Below are positions 17,904 to 26,579 of a stretch of 62,077 nt of DNA, one piece after another; the first letter of the stretch is position 1; every line of letters begins with the position of its first letter. The DNA comes from Nocardia sienata NBRC 100364 (lineage in GTDB: Bacteria; Actinomycetota; Actinomycetes; Mycobacteriales; Mycobacteriaceae). The notes under the pieces are model-generated. The model was not told the origin of the DNA and did not search any database. It saw only the letters and a program-made list of their open reading frames with translations. Made by a program: the position numbers and the translations under genes. The stretch lies in NCBI RefSeq assembly GCF_001613205.1, contig NZ_BDBX01000007.1, forward strand, positions 1 to 62,077, given 5' to 3'.

Positions 17904-18695
17904 TCACCCGGACCATGGGCCTTCCGTCGCCGGAGAAGAGCCGGTGGCGTGCGCGGGCACCGGAGTCGCGGCAGGTTCCCCACGCCCGGGGAGAACCATC
18001 GACAGTGCCCCGAGCACATCGGCCGTCTGGTCCCCGGGACCGCCGCGAGTATGCGCGGCCACCGTGAAAGCCGGGCCGAACGACGCCGAGGCGACCTCCT
18101 GGGGCGGAGCGTCCGCCCATCCCCATTTGGTGCCCTGCACACCGGGCAGCGCGGCCGTACCCCAGTTCTGTTCGGTGCCGTCGGCGGCGCGGGGCGCGGC
18201 GGTGGCCATCCAGGACAGTATCGGGGAGGTGGGATCGGTGCGCTGTTTGGCGGTGAGGAAATCGGCCACGTCGGCGGTACTGGTGGTGGAACTGCCCCAG
18301 TTCGCGCCCGGCCGGGTTTGCGCCAACCCGTATTCCGCGGCGACGATCGCGATGGCCTGGGGATATTTCGCCTCCACCGCGTCGGCGGCCGCATCGTCGG
18401 AATACCGGATCATCCGCTCCCCGTGGGCGAGATCGGCGGCCGACCCGTCGCCGTGGCGCAGTGCGTAATCGGTGAGGTAGAGCTTGGCCAGCGACAGCGC
18501 GCTGCGTGCCTGATGCTCGTCGGCGGTGCCCCAGCGCAGACCGGTGAGCGAGCGCACCGAGATGGCCGTGCGTGGCGCGGGCTCGCCCACGGCGGTGGGC
18601 GGGACCGGTTCGAGTGCCGGTGCCGCCTGCGCGACCGGCGGACCGAGAGCACAGCAGGTGAGGAGTGCGGCGAAGGCGAGGGGGCGGTAGTCCAT
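17904..18695 (-). CDS. Secreted serine beta-lactamase-like protein
   Basis: A 263-residue protein with a Sec signal peptide: MDYRPLAFAALLTCCALGPPVAQA, likely cut after AQA. The order of motifs fits the class A beta-lactamase/penicillin-binding fold: SLAK (SxxK) with Ser near residue 68, YSDDAAADAV near 97-106 in the place of SDN, and GTKWGWAD near 188 in the place of KTG. The second and third motifs differ from true enzymes, so antibiotic hydrolysis is not assured; related mycobacterial and nocardial proteins are mostly uncharacterised. GGGAGAGG lies just before the ATG. The Pro/Ala/Ser-rich C-terminal 40 residues look disordered. It is convergent with the gene at 16601. Confidence 0.65.
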   Translation of the reverse strand: MDYRPLAFAALLTCCALGPPVAQAAPALEPVPPTAVGEPAPRTAISVRSLTGLRWGTADEHQARSALSLAKLYLTDYALRHGDGSAADLAHGERMIRYSDDAAADAVEAKYPQAIAIVAAEYGLAQTRPGANWGSSTTSTADVADFLTAKQRTDPTSPILSWMATAAPRAADGTEQNWGTAALPGVQGTKWGWADAPPQEVASASFGPAFTVAAHTRGGPGDQTADVLGALSMVLPGRGEPAATPVPAHATGSSPATEGPWSG

Positions 18696-18864
18696 GGCCT
18701 CTCCCGGCGTCGGTGCGGGGCACGGTCGGCCCGCGGTCGTCGAGCGTTTTCCCCGGGACACGACGCACAAACTCCGGTCACAACTCATGGCGGTAACAGT
18801 CGGTGCACAACTACATCCACCCGGACCTCGCCGGACCGAACGGCCCGGCCCGGTGGCGCCGCGG

Positions 18865-20181
18865 TCAGGCGCGCTCGGCTGCCGGATCCACTGCCGGTGG
18901 CACGGGCCGCGGCCTGCGGGCGGCGCCGCACAGTAGCGCCGCCGCCACACACAACCCCGCGGCCACGAAGAAGGCGAGGTCGTAGGAACCGTGGGTGTCG
19001 CGAATGTATCCCGCCCCGAACGCGGCCACCGCGGCACCGAGCTGGTGTGCGGCGAACACCCAGCCGAACACCACCGGAGTCGAGGCACCGAACCAGCTGC
19101 GGCAGATCGCGATCGTCGGGGGTACGGTAGCGACCCAGTCGAGACCGTAGAAGACGATGAAGACCCAGGTGCCCGGCTCGGCACCGGGTGAGAGCAGCGC
19201 CGGTAGCAGCAGCAGTGAGGCGCCGCGGCCGAGGTAGTAGATCACCAGCAGCAGGCGCGGATCCACGCGATCGGTGAGCCAGCCGGAGAATACCGTGCCC
19301 GCGACGTCGAAGATCCCTATGGTCGCCAGGAGCGAGGCGGCCAGGGTGACCGGCATACCGTGATCGTGCGCGGCGGGTATGAAGTGTGTGCCGATCAACC
19401 CGTTGGTCGTCATGCCGCAGATGGCGAAACTGCCCGCGAGCAACCAGAACGCGGGAACCCGCGCGCCCCGCGCCAGCCCGGCCAGTGCCGCCGTGAAGGT
19501 GCCGCCCGGCAGTGGCTCGGCGGCGGGCTCGGACTCGCCGCCGTAGGCGGTGAGGCCCATATCGCCGGGACGGTCCCGGATGAACAGTACGACCAGCGGG
19601 ATCACCGCCAGCGCCGCGAGGGTCACGATGATCGAGGCCCGGCGCCAACCGAATGCGTCGGTGACCGCGGCGACCACGGGCAGGAACACAAGCTGGCCTG
19701 TCGCGCTCGCCGCCGTGAGTACCCCGGTGACCAGCCCGCGCCGGGCCACGAACCACCGGGTCGAGACGGTCGCGACGAAACCCATCGACAGGGACCCGGT
19801 ACCCAGTCCCACCAGCACACCCCACAGCAACACCAGCTGCCAGCTCGCGCTCATGACGGTGCCCACGCCGGTGCCCGCGGCGATCAGCAGTAGTGCCCCG
19901 GTGAGGATCGGGCGCACGCCGAACCGGTCCATGAGCGCGGCGGCGAACGGCGCGGTGAGGCCGAACAGCACCATGTTCACCGACATCGCGGCGCCGATCG
20001 TGGCATGCGACCAGCCGAATTCCTGGTGCAGCGGCGTCATCATCACACTGGGTACCGCCCGGAACCCGGCGGCGCCCAGGATCACCACGAAACTGACGCC
20101 CGCGACGATCCAGGCGAAATGCGGTCGCGGCCGCCGCCCGGCGCGTGCCACCGCCGAGCCGGTATCGATCTTCGTCATCAC
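18865..20181 (-). CDS. MFS transporter
   Basis: A 438-residue major facilitator with about 12 hydrophobic helices, beginning near residue 25 (FAWIVAGVSFVVILGAAGF) and ending near 415. The cytoplasmic loop after helix 2 carries DRFGVRPIL, the MFS motif A region, and helix 4-5 a GxGTGSLSMGF stretch. This resembles the monocarboxylate/oxalate-formate (OFA) antiporter branch. The GTG at 20181 has a GGAAG site nine bases upstream; an ATG follows at 20178. It is divergent from a GlxA-type regulator, with a perfect 12-base palindrome between them, so that regulator probably controls it. The substrate is unknown; a small organic acid or amine is plausible. Confidence 0.88.
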   Translation of the reverse strand: MMTKIDTGSAVARAGRRPRPHFAWIVAGVSFVVILGAAGFRAVPSVMMTPLHQEFGWSHATIGAAMSVNMVLFGLTAPFAAALMDRFGVRPILTGALLLIAAGTGVGTVMSASWQLVLLWGVLVGLGTGSLSMGFVATVSTRWFVARRGLVTGVLTAASATGQLVFLPVVAAVTDAFGWRRASIIVTLAALAVIPLVVLFIRDRPGDMGLTAYGGESEPAAEPLPGGTFTAALAGLARGARVPAFWLLAGSFAICGMTTNGLIGTHFIPAAHDHGMPVTLAASLLATIGIFDVAGTVFSGWLTDRVDPRLLLVIYYLGRGASLLLLPALLSPGAEPGTWVFIVFYGLDWVATVPPTIAICRSWFGASTPVVFGWVFAAHQLGAAVAAFGAGYIRDTHGSYDLAFFVAAGLCVAAALLCGAARRPRPVPPAVDPAAERA

Positions 20182-20210
20182 GCTGATCAGCTTCCGATAG
20201 CCGGTGTCGC

Positions 20211-20222
20211 GCCACTAGTGGC
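20211..20222. promoter_or_regulatory. Perfect palindrome GCCACTAGTGGC, probable operator
   Basis: A 12-base perfect palindrome sits in the 53-base gap between the divergent MFS and GlxA-type regulator genes, 13 bases upstream of the regulator start. Its position fits a site for the AraC/GlxA protein or another dimeric regulator controlling both genes. Confidence 0.55.
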
Positions 20223-20234
20223 AAAATCGACGAT

Positions 20235-21230
20235 ATGCGTGAAGATCGTGCCAACAGTGGTTCGCTCCGGCGTCCGCATACAGTCGCCGTGCTGTTGCTC
20301 GATCCGGTGGTCGGTTTCGATGCGACCATCCCGTCCCTGGTGTTCGGCGAGGCCACCGACGACGAAGGCAACCCGCTCTATCGCGTCGTGACGTGCTCCC
20401 TGGACGCCGGACCCGTATCGGCCACCGCGGGATATTCGATCGTCGCCGCGGCCGGACCGGAAGCACTCGCCACCGCCGATACGGTGATACTGCCGGGCAC
20501 CAAGTACCGCGCTGCCCGCTCCGGCGGCGAACTCGGCCCCGCACTCGCCGCGGCATTGGCCACCGTCCCCACCGGGGCCCGGATGGTGTCCATCTGCACC
20601 GGCGCTTTCGTACTCGCCGCCGCCGGCGTCTTCGACGGCCGCCGCGCCACCACCCACTGGCGCTACGCCGACGATTTCCGCCGGCTGTTCCCGGCAGTCG
20701 AACTCGACGAAACCGTGCTGTTCGTGGACGAGGGGCCGGTGCTCAGTTCGGCGGGCCTGGCGGCCGGAATCGACTTGTGCCTGCACATCGTTCGCCGCGA
20801 CCACGGCGCCACCGTGGCCAACCGAGTCGCCCGATACTGCGTTGTACCGCCCTGGCGCGAAGGCGGGCAGGCCCAGTTCATCGAACATCACGTCCCCGAG
20901 TCCGACGACCTCAGCACCGCCGCGACCCGGGCGTGGGCCCTCACCCGGCTGGCCGAGCCGCTCGGCGTCGCGGCCCTTGCCTCCCATGCGCGGATGAGCC
21001 CACGTACCTTCAGCCGGCGGTTCCGGGCCGAGACGGGTCTGTCGCCGGGGGCCTGGCTCCGTGACCGCCGGATCGATCTGGCACGGGAACTGCTCGAGTC
21101 GGCGGATATCCCGGTGGACGAGGTGGCGCAGCGGTCCGGTCTCGGTTCACCGGACAACCTCCGCCACCATATGCGGCGCGGCCTGGGGATGTCGCCCTCG
21201 GCGTACCGGAGGACATTCGCCGACCGCTGA
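20235..21230 (+). CDS. GlxA family transcriptional regulator (DJ-1/PfpI + AraC)
   Basis: A 331-residue regulator. Residues 16-190 form a DJ-1/PfpI-like amidotransferase-fold domain (VAVLLLDPVVGFD at the start, VSICTGAFVLAAAGVFDGR near residue 119 with the nucleophile-elbow Cys). Residues 225-328 form an AraC-type DNA-binding domain with two helix-turn-helix units (LASHARMSPRTFSRRFRAE and VAQRSGLGSPDNLRHHMRR). This is the GlxA/FtrA architecture; such proteins usually activate catabolic or transport genes in response to a small nitrogen compound. It is divergent from the MFS transporter. No strong ribosome site is visible, but ATG at 20235 fits the domain start. Confidence 0.88.
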   Translation: MREDRANSGSLRRPHTVAVLLLDPVVGFDATIPSLVFGEATDDEGNPLYRVVTCSLDAGPVSATAGYSIVAAAGPEALATADTVILPGTKYRAARSGGELGPALAAALATVPTGARMVSICTGAFVLAAAGVFDGRRATTHWRYADDFRRLFPAVELDETVLFVDEGPVLSSAGLAAGIDLCLHIVRRDHGATVANRVARYCVVPPWREGGQAQFIEHHVPESDDLSTAATRAWALTRLAEPLGVAALASHARMSPRTFSRRFRAETGLSPGAWLRDRRIDLARELLESADIPVDEVAQRSGLGSPDNLRHHMRRGLGMSPSAYRRTFADR

Positions 21231-21408
21231 TCCGGCGACCGCACCGCCCGAGGAGGAACCGGGTCGATCGCGGCCGACGAGGCACCTCCTCACAGCGACG
21301 CCGGTGCACCGACCGCGCCCGGTCGCCCATGACCTCACCCACCACCCGTGGTGATCCAGTGGGCCATGACCGCGAAGGTTGCGGGTGTGCTGGGGCCTCT
21401 GCGGCCGG

Positions 21409-21414
21409 GCTAGG
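21409..21414. repeat. Target-site duplication, left copy (GCTAGG)
   Basis: GCTAGG directly abuts the left terminal repeat of the mini-IS at 21415 and is repeated exactly at 21769-21774 after the right terminal repeat. Confidence 0.75.
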
Positions 21415-21460
21415 TGTACTGACCATGAACGTTGGTGACGGCGTGTCGAGCTGACAAAGG

Positions 21461-21521
21461 CGAAGACCTCCGAGTGAAGTGCGAGCTGTCTGGGAACGCA
21501 CCCATCCTTCGGAGGTCTTCG
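21461..21521 (+). promoter_or_regulatory. Stem-loop covering the transposase ribosome binding site
   Basis: CGAAGACCTCCGA (21461-21473) and TCGGAGGTCTTCG (21509-21521) are perfect 13-base inverted repeats with a 35-base loop. The right arm contains the GGAGG ribosome site and the first base of the GTG start. Long transcripts entering from outside would fold and hide the site, a known way for insertion sequences to limit transposase expression. Confidence 0.65.
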
Positions 21522-21758
21522 TGGTCCACCGTAATGCCCCGTTGTCGGAGTTGGGCCGGTTACGGCTGGCTCGTTGTGTCGTCGAGGACGGCTGGCCCCT
21601 GCGGCGCGCAGCCGAAAGATTCCAGGTTTCGGCGACCACCGCCAAACGGTGGGCCGACCGATACCGCCTCGCCGGTGCCGCGGCGATGACCGATCGGTCC
21701 AGCCGCCCGCATCACAGCCCCGCCCGGACACCGACACGCACCGAGCGGCGCATCATCA
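21521..21758 (+). pseudogene. Truncated transposase (N-terminal helix-turn-helix part)
   Basis: From the GTG at 21521 the frame encodes about 79 residues: VHRNAPLSELGRLRLARCVV, RAAERFQVSATTAKRWADRY and a Pro/Arg-rich linker ending RTERRII. This is the N-terminal helix-turn-helix of IS481-family transposases, which recognises terminal repeats. The rve/DDE domain that should follow is absent. The frame stays open into the neighbouring DNA, but those residues are antisense to the flavin reductase gene. GGAGG at 21511-21515 is the ribosome site. If made, the fragment could bind IS ends and act as a transposition inhibitor (inference). Confidence 0.7.
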
Positions 21759-21768
21759 GGTCAGTACA

Positions 21769-21774
21769 GCTAGG
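21769..21774. repeat. Target-site duplication, right copy (GCTAGG)
   Basis: Exact copy of 21409-21414. On the minus strand its CTA gives the TAG stop codon of the flavin reductase gene, so the insertion fell at the end of that gene without changing its protein. Confidence 0.75.
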
Positions 21775-22276
21775 CCGGATGACCGGGCCGCAGGTCTGCG
21801 ACATCGTGGAGGCGCAGCACGGCCGGCGCGGAGGCCGGGGCCGCGGCGTCCTCGGGCGAGAGCACCAGGCCGACGTGATCGCCGAAGTCGTGCCGGGTGA
21901 GGATGCGACCACAGAACCAGGCCACGGCGTCGAGCAGGATCGGGACCCCGTGCGGGCCGAGACGCCACCGGCACCGGGCGAACTTGTCGATCTCGTCGCC
22001 GGTCTGCGTCCCGAACAACGCGGCGAGTTCCGCGTCGTGCGTACCGACGAGGTGCACGGCGGCGAACTCCGCGCCCGGCGCGACCCGGAAGGTGTGATTG
22101 GTCTTGGATAGGCACACCAGGAATCGAGCGGGGTCGATCCCGACCTGGGACGCGAATCCGACCAGGCAGCCGGACCGTTCACCGCCCGCGGCCAGAGTGA
22201 CGATGTACACGGGGGCGTCGGCGACGGCCACCAGATCGTCGAAGGCGTCGGACTCGGAGTGTGTGTTCGCCCGCAT
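21770..22276 (-). CDS. Flavin reductase domain protein
   Basis: A 168-residue protein of the flavin reductase/FMN-binding split-barrel family. The pattern APVYIVTLAAGGERSGCLVGFASQVGI near residues 20-46, then LVCLSKTNHTFRVAPGAEFAAVHLVG, is the classic FMN-binding core. The last residues DLRPGHPA are also typical family ends. It would reduce FMN with NAD(P)H, or bind flavin as a partner of a monooxygenase; no monooxygenase is adjacent. The ATG at 22276 is the only sensible start. The mini-IS lies immediately after the stop and may affect the transcript 3' end. Confidence 0.85.
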   Translation of the reverse strand: MRANTHSESDAFDDLVAVADAPVYIVTLAAGGERSGCLVGFASQVGIDPARFLVCLSKTNHTFRVAPGAEFAAVHLVGTHDAELAALFGTQTGDEIDKFARCRWRLGPHGVPILLDAVAWFCGRILTRHDFGDHVGLVLSPEDAAAPASAPAVLRLHDVADLRPGHPA

Positions 22277-22540
22277 AGACCGTGTATATCAGGGCTCCGG
22301 CCCGACCCGCACCGAACGCCTCGCCCAGCGGCCGAGCGAGCAGTCCACGGAAATCGCCGAACCGGTTCCACGGCGCCCGAGGTTCATCCTCCGGAGCCGG
22401 TGCCGGATCCGCGCCGAGACCTTTGATCGCACGGGTACGGCTCACGGGTGGGCCGCAGATCGGGTTCGGGTGGACACAGGATCTGCGCGCCTGAACCGCA
22501 GCGGATTCCTGGACCCCCCGGGAGCGCGGATCACCGTGGC

Positions 22541-22966
22541 TCAGCGCTGATCCACAGCAGGTGGCAGCGCGGCCAAGGCGCCGACAACCGTCGAGAAGAT
22601 CGGCAGCCCGGCAGTTCGGGGATGGCGACTCGCAAGCGCCGGGATGCGCGGATTCCTGGTGATCAGGCAGAGCGTGGTCCCGTCGCCGGAGCAGGCTTCG
22701 GCCATATCGGCCACAGCGGCCAGGGTGTCCAGCGACAGGAAGTCCAGCCGGGAGGCATCGAGCACCAACGTGCCGCCCGGGGCGACGACAGCCAGCGCCT
22801 CCCGCACGCTGCGCTGCCACAGCCCGAGCGTGAAGGCATCCGCTTCACCGCGCACGGACAGTACGAAGGCCTCGCCGCAGCGTCGCGCACGGAAGGACAG
22901 CTGGTCCTCCGGTGACCTGTGGGCCGGTAGAAAACACTGTCTCGACAAGCTCCAACGTGCATTCAT
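22541..22966 (-). CDS. STAS-domain protein (paralogue of the 14691 gene)
   Basis: From the ATG at 22966 this gives 141 residues; a start at 22996 would add ten. The STAS core runs from EDQLSFRARRCGEAFVLSVRG through EADAFTLGLWQRSVREAL, LVLDASRLDFLSLDTLAAV and TTLCLITRNPRIPALA. It shares EADAFTL, FLSLxTL and HPRTAGLPI-like stretches with the STAS protein at 14691 and, like it, lacks the DSSG phosphorylation motif. I chose 22966 because it gives the same distance from start to the DQL motif as in the paralogue. Its upstream DNA carries a CCGGGCG...AGGTAAGG block shared with the paralogue. It is probably a partner-switching regulator, with partner unknown. Confidence 0.72.
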   Translation of the reverse strand: MNARWSLSRQCFLPAHRSPEDQLSFRARRCGEAFVLSVRGEADAFTLGLWQRSVREALAVVAPGGTLVLDASRLDFLSLDTLAAVADMAEACSGDGTTLCLITRNPRIPALASRHPRTAGLPIFSTVVGALAALPPAVDQR

Positions 22967-23156
22967 CCTGCACCCGCGATCGGGTCGACAAGCCACATAC
23001 CTGGCAGCGGGGCCGGGCCCCGCTCAGGAGGACGCCCCGCACGCTCGCACGCCCTTACCTTACGCCCGGCCTTCCGCCGAGGTGTCGCAAAAGGATGCAT
23101 TCTGAAACAACTCCTGGTGGGCGATCACCGCTGTTCAGCGATATTTGCCACCATCG

Positions 23157-23187
23157 ACTGTCCACGACCTACCTTTTTTCGGACAGT
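23157..23187. repeat. Inverted repeat ACTGTCC-N17-GGACAGT
   Basis: Perfect seven-base arms flank a 17-base loop containing TTTTTT on the plus strand. It lies between the end of the ECF sigma gene (minus) and the upstream region of the STAS gene (minus), so it may be a terminator for the sigma gene or an operator. Confidence 0.4.
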
Positions 23188-23223
23188 GTGAAGCGATCTC
23201 GAGGTTCGACGAGCGGCTACTGG

Positions 23224-24482
<1,259 letters not shown>

Positions 24483-24486
<4 letters not shown>

Positions 24487-24854
24487 GCGCTGAAGTCCTC
24501 GCCCATGATCGGCCGGATCTCGATCGGTTCACCGAGCGCTTCGACGATGCGGGCGGCGATCTGCACGGCTCGTTCATGTCCGGCTACGTCGATCACCGCG
24601 AAGCTCGCCAGGACCTCTTTCAGTTCGGCGAACGGCCCGTCGGTGGCGACCACACCATCGGCGGTTCTGCGGACGGTGGTGCTGACGGCCGGGTGGCCCA
24701 GCCCCTCCGTGCCGACCAACTCACCGGAGGCGAACAGTTCCTTCTCCAGCTGCTGATAGGTGGCGAACGCGGCCAGCGCCTCCGGCGAGGCAGTGTCGGC
24801 GGTCGCGGCGTCCCACGCGGCGGCCGGTGTGTAGCCGAGAAGCAGGTACTTCAC
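24483..24854 (-). CDS. YCII/DGPF-domain protein
   Basis: A 123-residue protein from a GTG at 24854 with GGAGG six bases upstream. VKYLLLGYTPAAAW is the family start, and GVVATDGPFAELKEVLASFAVIDV near residues 66-89 contains the name-giving DGPF motif. These YCII-related proteins have a ferredoxin-like fold and are of unknown biochemical function; they are regularly the target or partner of ECF42 sigma factors. Here it is translationally coupled to such a sigma gene through a four-base overlap. Longer in-frame starts exist but lack a ribosome site. Confidence 0.88.
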
Positions 24855-24913
24855 TGAAATCCTCCGAGATGGTGGGTTGTCGTCACGATAACCGGTATGC
24901 GAGCGTGCTCGGC

Positions 24914-25576
24914 TCAGTCGAAGCGGCGCCGCTGGGACAGCGCCACCACGGTGGTCCAGGTGAAGGCGACCGCGCCGTTGATCGCGATCTGGATGCTCAT
25001 GTACTCCGGTGACATGGGCACCAGCAGGACCAGCCCGGCCACGGCGCTCGCCACGGCGGGCAGCACCCGACGCCGGCGAGCGCACCGCACGCTCAGGACC
25101 AGGGCCGCGAGCGCGAGCGCGGTGAAGGCCACCGCGGCCGCGGCCGAATGCGCGATACTGTGCCAGGACATCTGCGCAATCGGCTCGTCAGGGGTACCGA
25201 CGGGGAAACCGTTCTCCGGGTCCATGGTGAATACACCCGCCGCGACCAGCCCGATGCCGAAAAAGCCCACCAGGATGGGTAATGCCCGCCGCCCGGTCCC
25301 TTCGGTGAGCGTGCGGCCGATACCGGCGGCCAAGGCCAGCGCACCCATCCCCGTGGTGATGAAGGTGAGGATCTGGATCCAGCCGAGATCGCCGGTCGCG
25401 AGCTGACTGATCGGATGCCGGGTGATATCGAAACCCTCGCGGGTGAGCATCTGGGTGATCGCCGACACGAAGAACAGCGGGCCCGCGGCAGCACTCGCGA
25501 GCCACAGGCCCTCGGATGCCCGGCTCCGAGCACGGACCGTGGCGGAGGCGGTCGGGGTGGTGGCGGTGAAGGTCAT
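24914..25576 (-). CDS. DUF998 family membrane protein
   Basis: A 220-residue protein with six membrane helices, roughly at 26-46, 69-90, 100-120, 140-163, 172-190 and 196-214. The loop after helix 1 has REGFDITRHPISQLATGDLGW, the ISxLxxGxxGW pattern of DUF998. FTMDPENGFPVGTPDE lies between helices 3 and 4, and a histidine pair (WHSIAH) at the start of helix 4 is also typical. Function is unknown. It lies 59 bases upstream of the DGPF/sigma pair on the same strand and could be co-transcribed. GGAAGG precedes the start codon. Confidence 0.8.
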   Translation of the reverse strand: MTFTATTPTASATVRARSRASEGLWLASAAAGPLFFVSAITQMLTREGFDITRHPISQLATGDLGWIQILTFITTGMGALALAAGIGRTLTEGTGRRALPILVGFFGIGLVAAGVFTMDPENGFPVGTPDEPIAQMSWHSIAHSAAAAVAFTALALAALVLSVRCARRRRVLPAVASAVAGLVLLVPMSPEYMSIQIAINGAVAFTWTTVVALSQRRRFD

Positions 25577-25736
25577 CGGTTTTCCTTCCTCGGTAACGGG
25601 TTGCCGCTGTTACCTCGGAACCGCCGGACGGATCTCGACACGACAAACAAGTGATACAGGTCATAGTTGATTCGGGTCGAAAACCGTGTGCCGGCGCCGA
25701 GGTACCCAGCGAACAACCCCGTACAGGAGGACGAAA

Positions 25737-26165
25737 ATGATCGAGATCCAGCAGCAGCCCACCCCCGAACTGCAGGCATTGGACCGCCTCGTCGGCACCT
25801 GGAAGGTCACCGGAGGGGCGGAAGGAACCGTGCGCTACGAATGGATGGCGGGCCGGTTCTTCCTGCTCCAGCACATCGACCTCACCCAGCACGGCGAACC
25901 CGTCACCGGCATGGAAGTGATCGGCAACCTGCGCCCGTTCGGCGAACCGACCGGCCCCGATGTCGCCTCCCGGTACTACGACTCGGTCGGCAACACTTTC
26001 GACTACGTCTACGAACTGGCCGGCGACACGCTCACCATCTGGGCCGGCGCCAAAGACAGCCCCGCCTACTACCGCGGCACCTTCGACGCCGACGGGACCA
26101 CCGTCACCGGCGAATGGGTATACCCGGGCGGGGGTGGATACGCCTCGACCATGACCCGGATCTGA
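25737..26165 (+). CDS. DUF1579-like soluble protein
   Basis: A 142-residue protein from an ATG with CAGGAGG seven bases upstream. The N-terminal PELQALDRLVGTWKVTGGAEG and the repeated strand pattern (RYEWMAGRFFLLQHIDL, VTGMEVIGNLRPFGEP, DVASRYYDSVGNTFDYVYEL, YRGTFDADGTTVTGEW) fit the calycin-like beta-barrel of DUF1579/DUF1348-related proteins. No catalytic residue is evident; binding of a hydrophobic ligand is plausible for the fold. The gene is divergent from the DUF998 gene and followed by a strong hairpin. Proteins like this are often found near ECF42/DGPF genes. Confidence 0.72.
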   Translation: MIEIQQQPTPELQALDRLVGTWKVTGGAEGTVRYEWMAGRFFLLQHIDLTQHGEPVTGMEVIGNLRPFGEPTGPDVASRYYDSVGNTFDYVYELAGDTLTIWAGAKDSPAYYRGTFDADGTTVTGEWVYPGGGGYASTMTRI

Positions 26166-26184
26166 ACCGGCGGCCCGGGCCGAT

Positions 26185-26228
26185 CGGCTCCTCGTCACGG
26201 CCGTGACCCGGACCCTGACGAGGAGCCG
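26185..26228 (+). terminator. Hairpin terminator
   Basis: CGGCTCCTCGTCA and TGACGAGGAGCCG are perfect 13-base arms with an 18-base loop, 19 bases after the stop of the DUF1579-like gene. It lacks a T run. Confidence 0.6.
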
Positions 26229-26329
26229 GTGACCATGCGATCAGAGACCTCATTGCCGACGCCGCCCGGACTCCCACAGTCGAGCAGTAATACACCGGAC
26301 CGGGGACTCCACCGCCCGCCGCGATAGCG

Positions 26330-26508
26330 TCAACGGTAACGGCGAGTCTGCGCAATCGAATTCGCCTGCGGCACACCGAGTCCGCTGACGTTGACGATCC
26401 TCCCCCACCGCTGCTCGACCAGATGCGGGGCCACAGCACGAGTAGTGCGCACGCCGAGCACGGCAGCCGCTCGGGCGGCCACGGCCAACGATCCCGCTCG
26501 GGCCGATT
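26330..26508 (-). pseudogene. Relic of a short-chain dehydrogenase gene
   Basis: On the minus strand, a frame ending at TGA 26332-26330 reads VLGVRTTRAVAPHLVEQRWG then RIVNVSGLGVPQANS. This is the helix 4/strand 5 block of classical SDRs, where RxTRAxxPxMxxxxxGRIVNVSS is usual. About 58 codons are recognisable; neither the nucleotide-binding N-terminus nor the YxxxK follows, and the frame closes early. It is most likely a decayed fragment. An unrelated small ORF on the plus strand here (from 26234) is not convincing. Confidence 0.5.
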
Positions 26509-26579
26509 CGAAATTCCGGGGGGGCGGCGGCCGGCGTCGAACTACCGACCGGCCGCCGAACCGGACCCGGTGGCGCCGA

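Larger units (their letters stand above)
21415..21768 (+). mobile_element. 354-bp internally deleted insertion sequence (IS481-like)
   Basis: The element is bounded by perfect 10-base terminal inverted repeats, TGTACTGACC at 21415-21424 and GGTCAGTACA at 21759-21768, and flanked by a 6-base direct repeat GCTAGG. It carries the first part of a plus-strand transposase gene (from GTG at 21521); that reading frame runs into the right terminal repeat after about 80 codons, so the DDE catalytic region is missing. The helix-turn-helix N-terminus and the TGT...ACA ends suggest IS481 or a related DDE family. It is non-autonomous and would need a related full-length transposase. The intact ends and target duplication suggest it arrived already deleted. 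Confidence 0.8.

Noticed and set aside
22277..22540. Possible small gene between the flavin reductase and STAS genes
   Set aside because: Open frames exist on both strands (for example a minus-strand frame with APWNRFGDFRGLLARPLGEA), but none has a ribosome site or a recognised domain.
26234..26326. 30-codon plus-strand frame starting MRSETSLPTPPG
   Set aside because: No ribosome site at the right distance, no conservation known, and it overlaps the SDR relic on the other strand.
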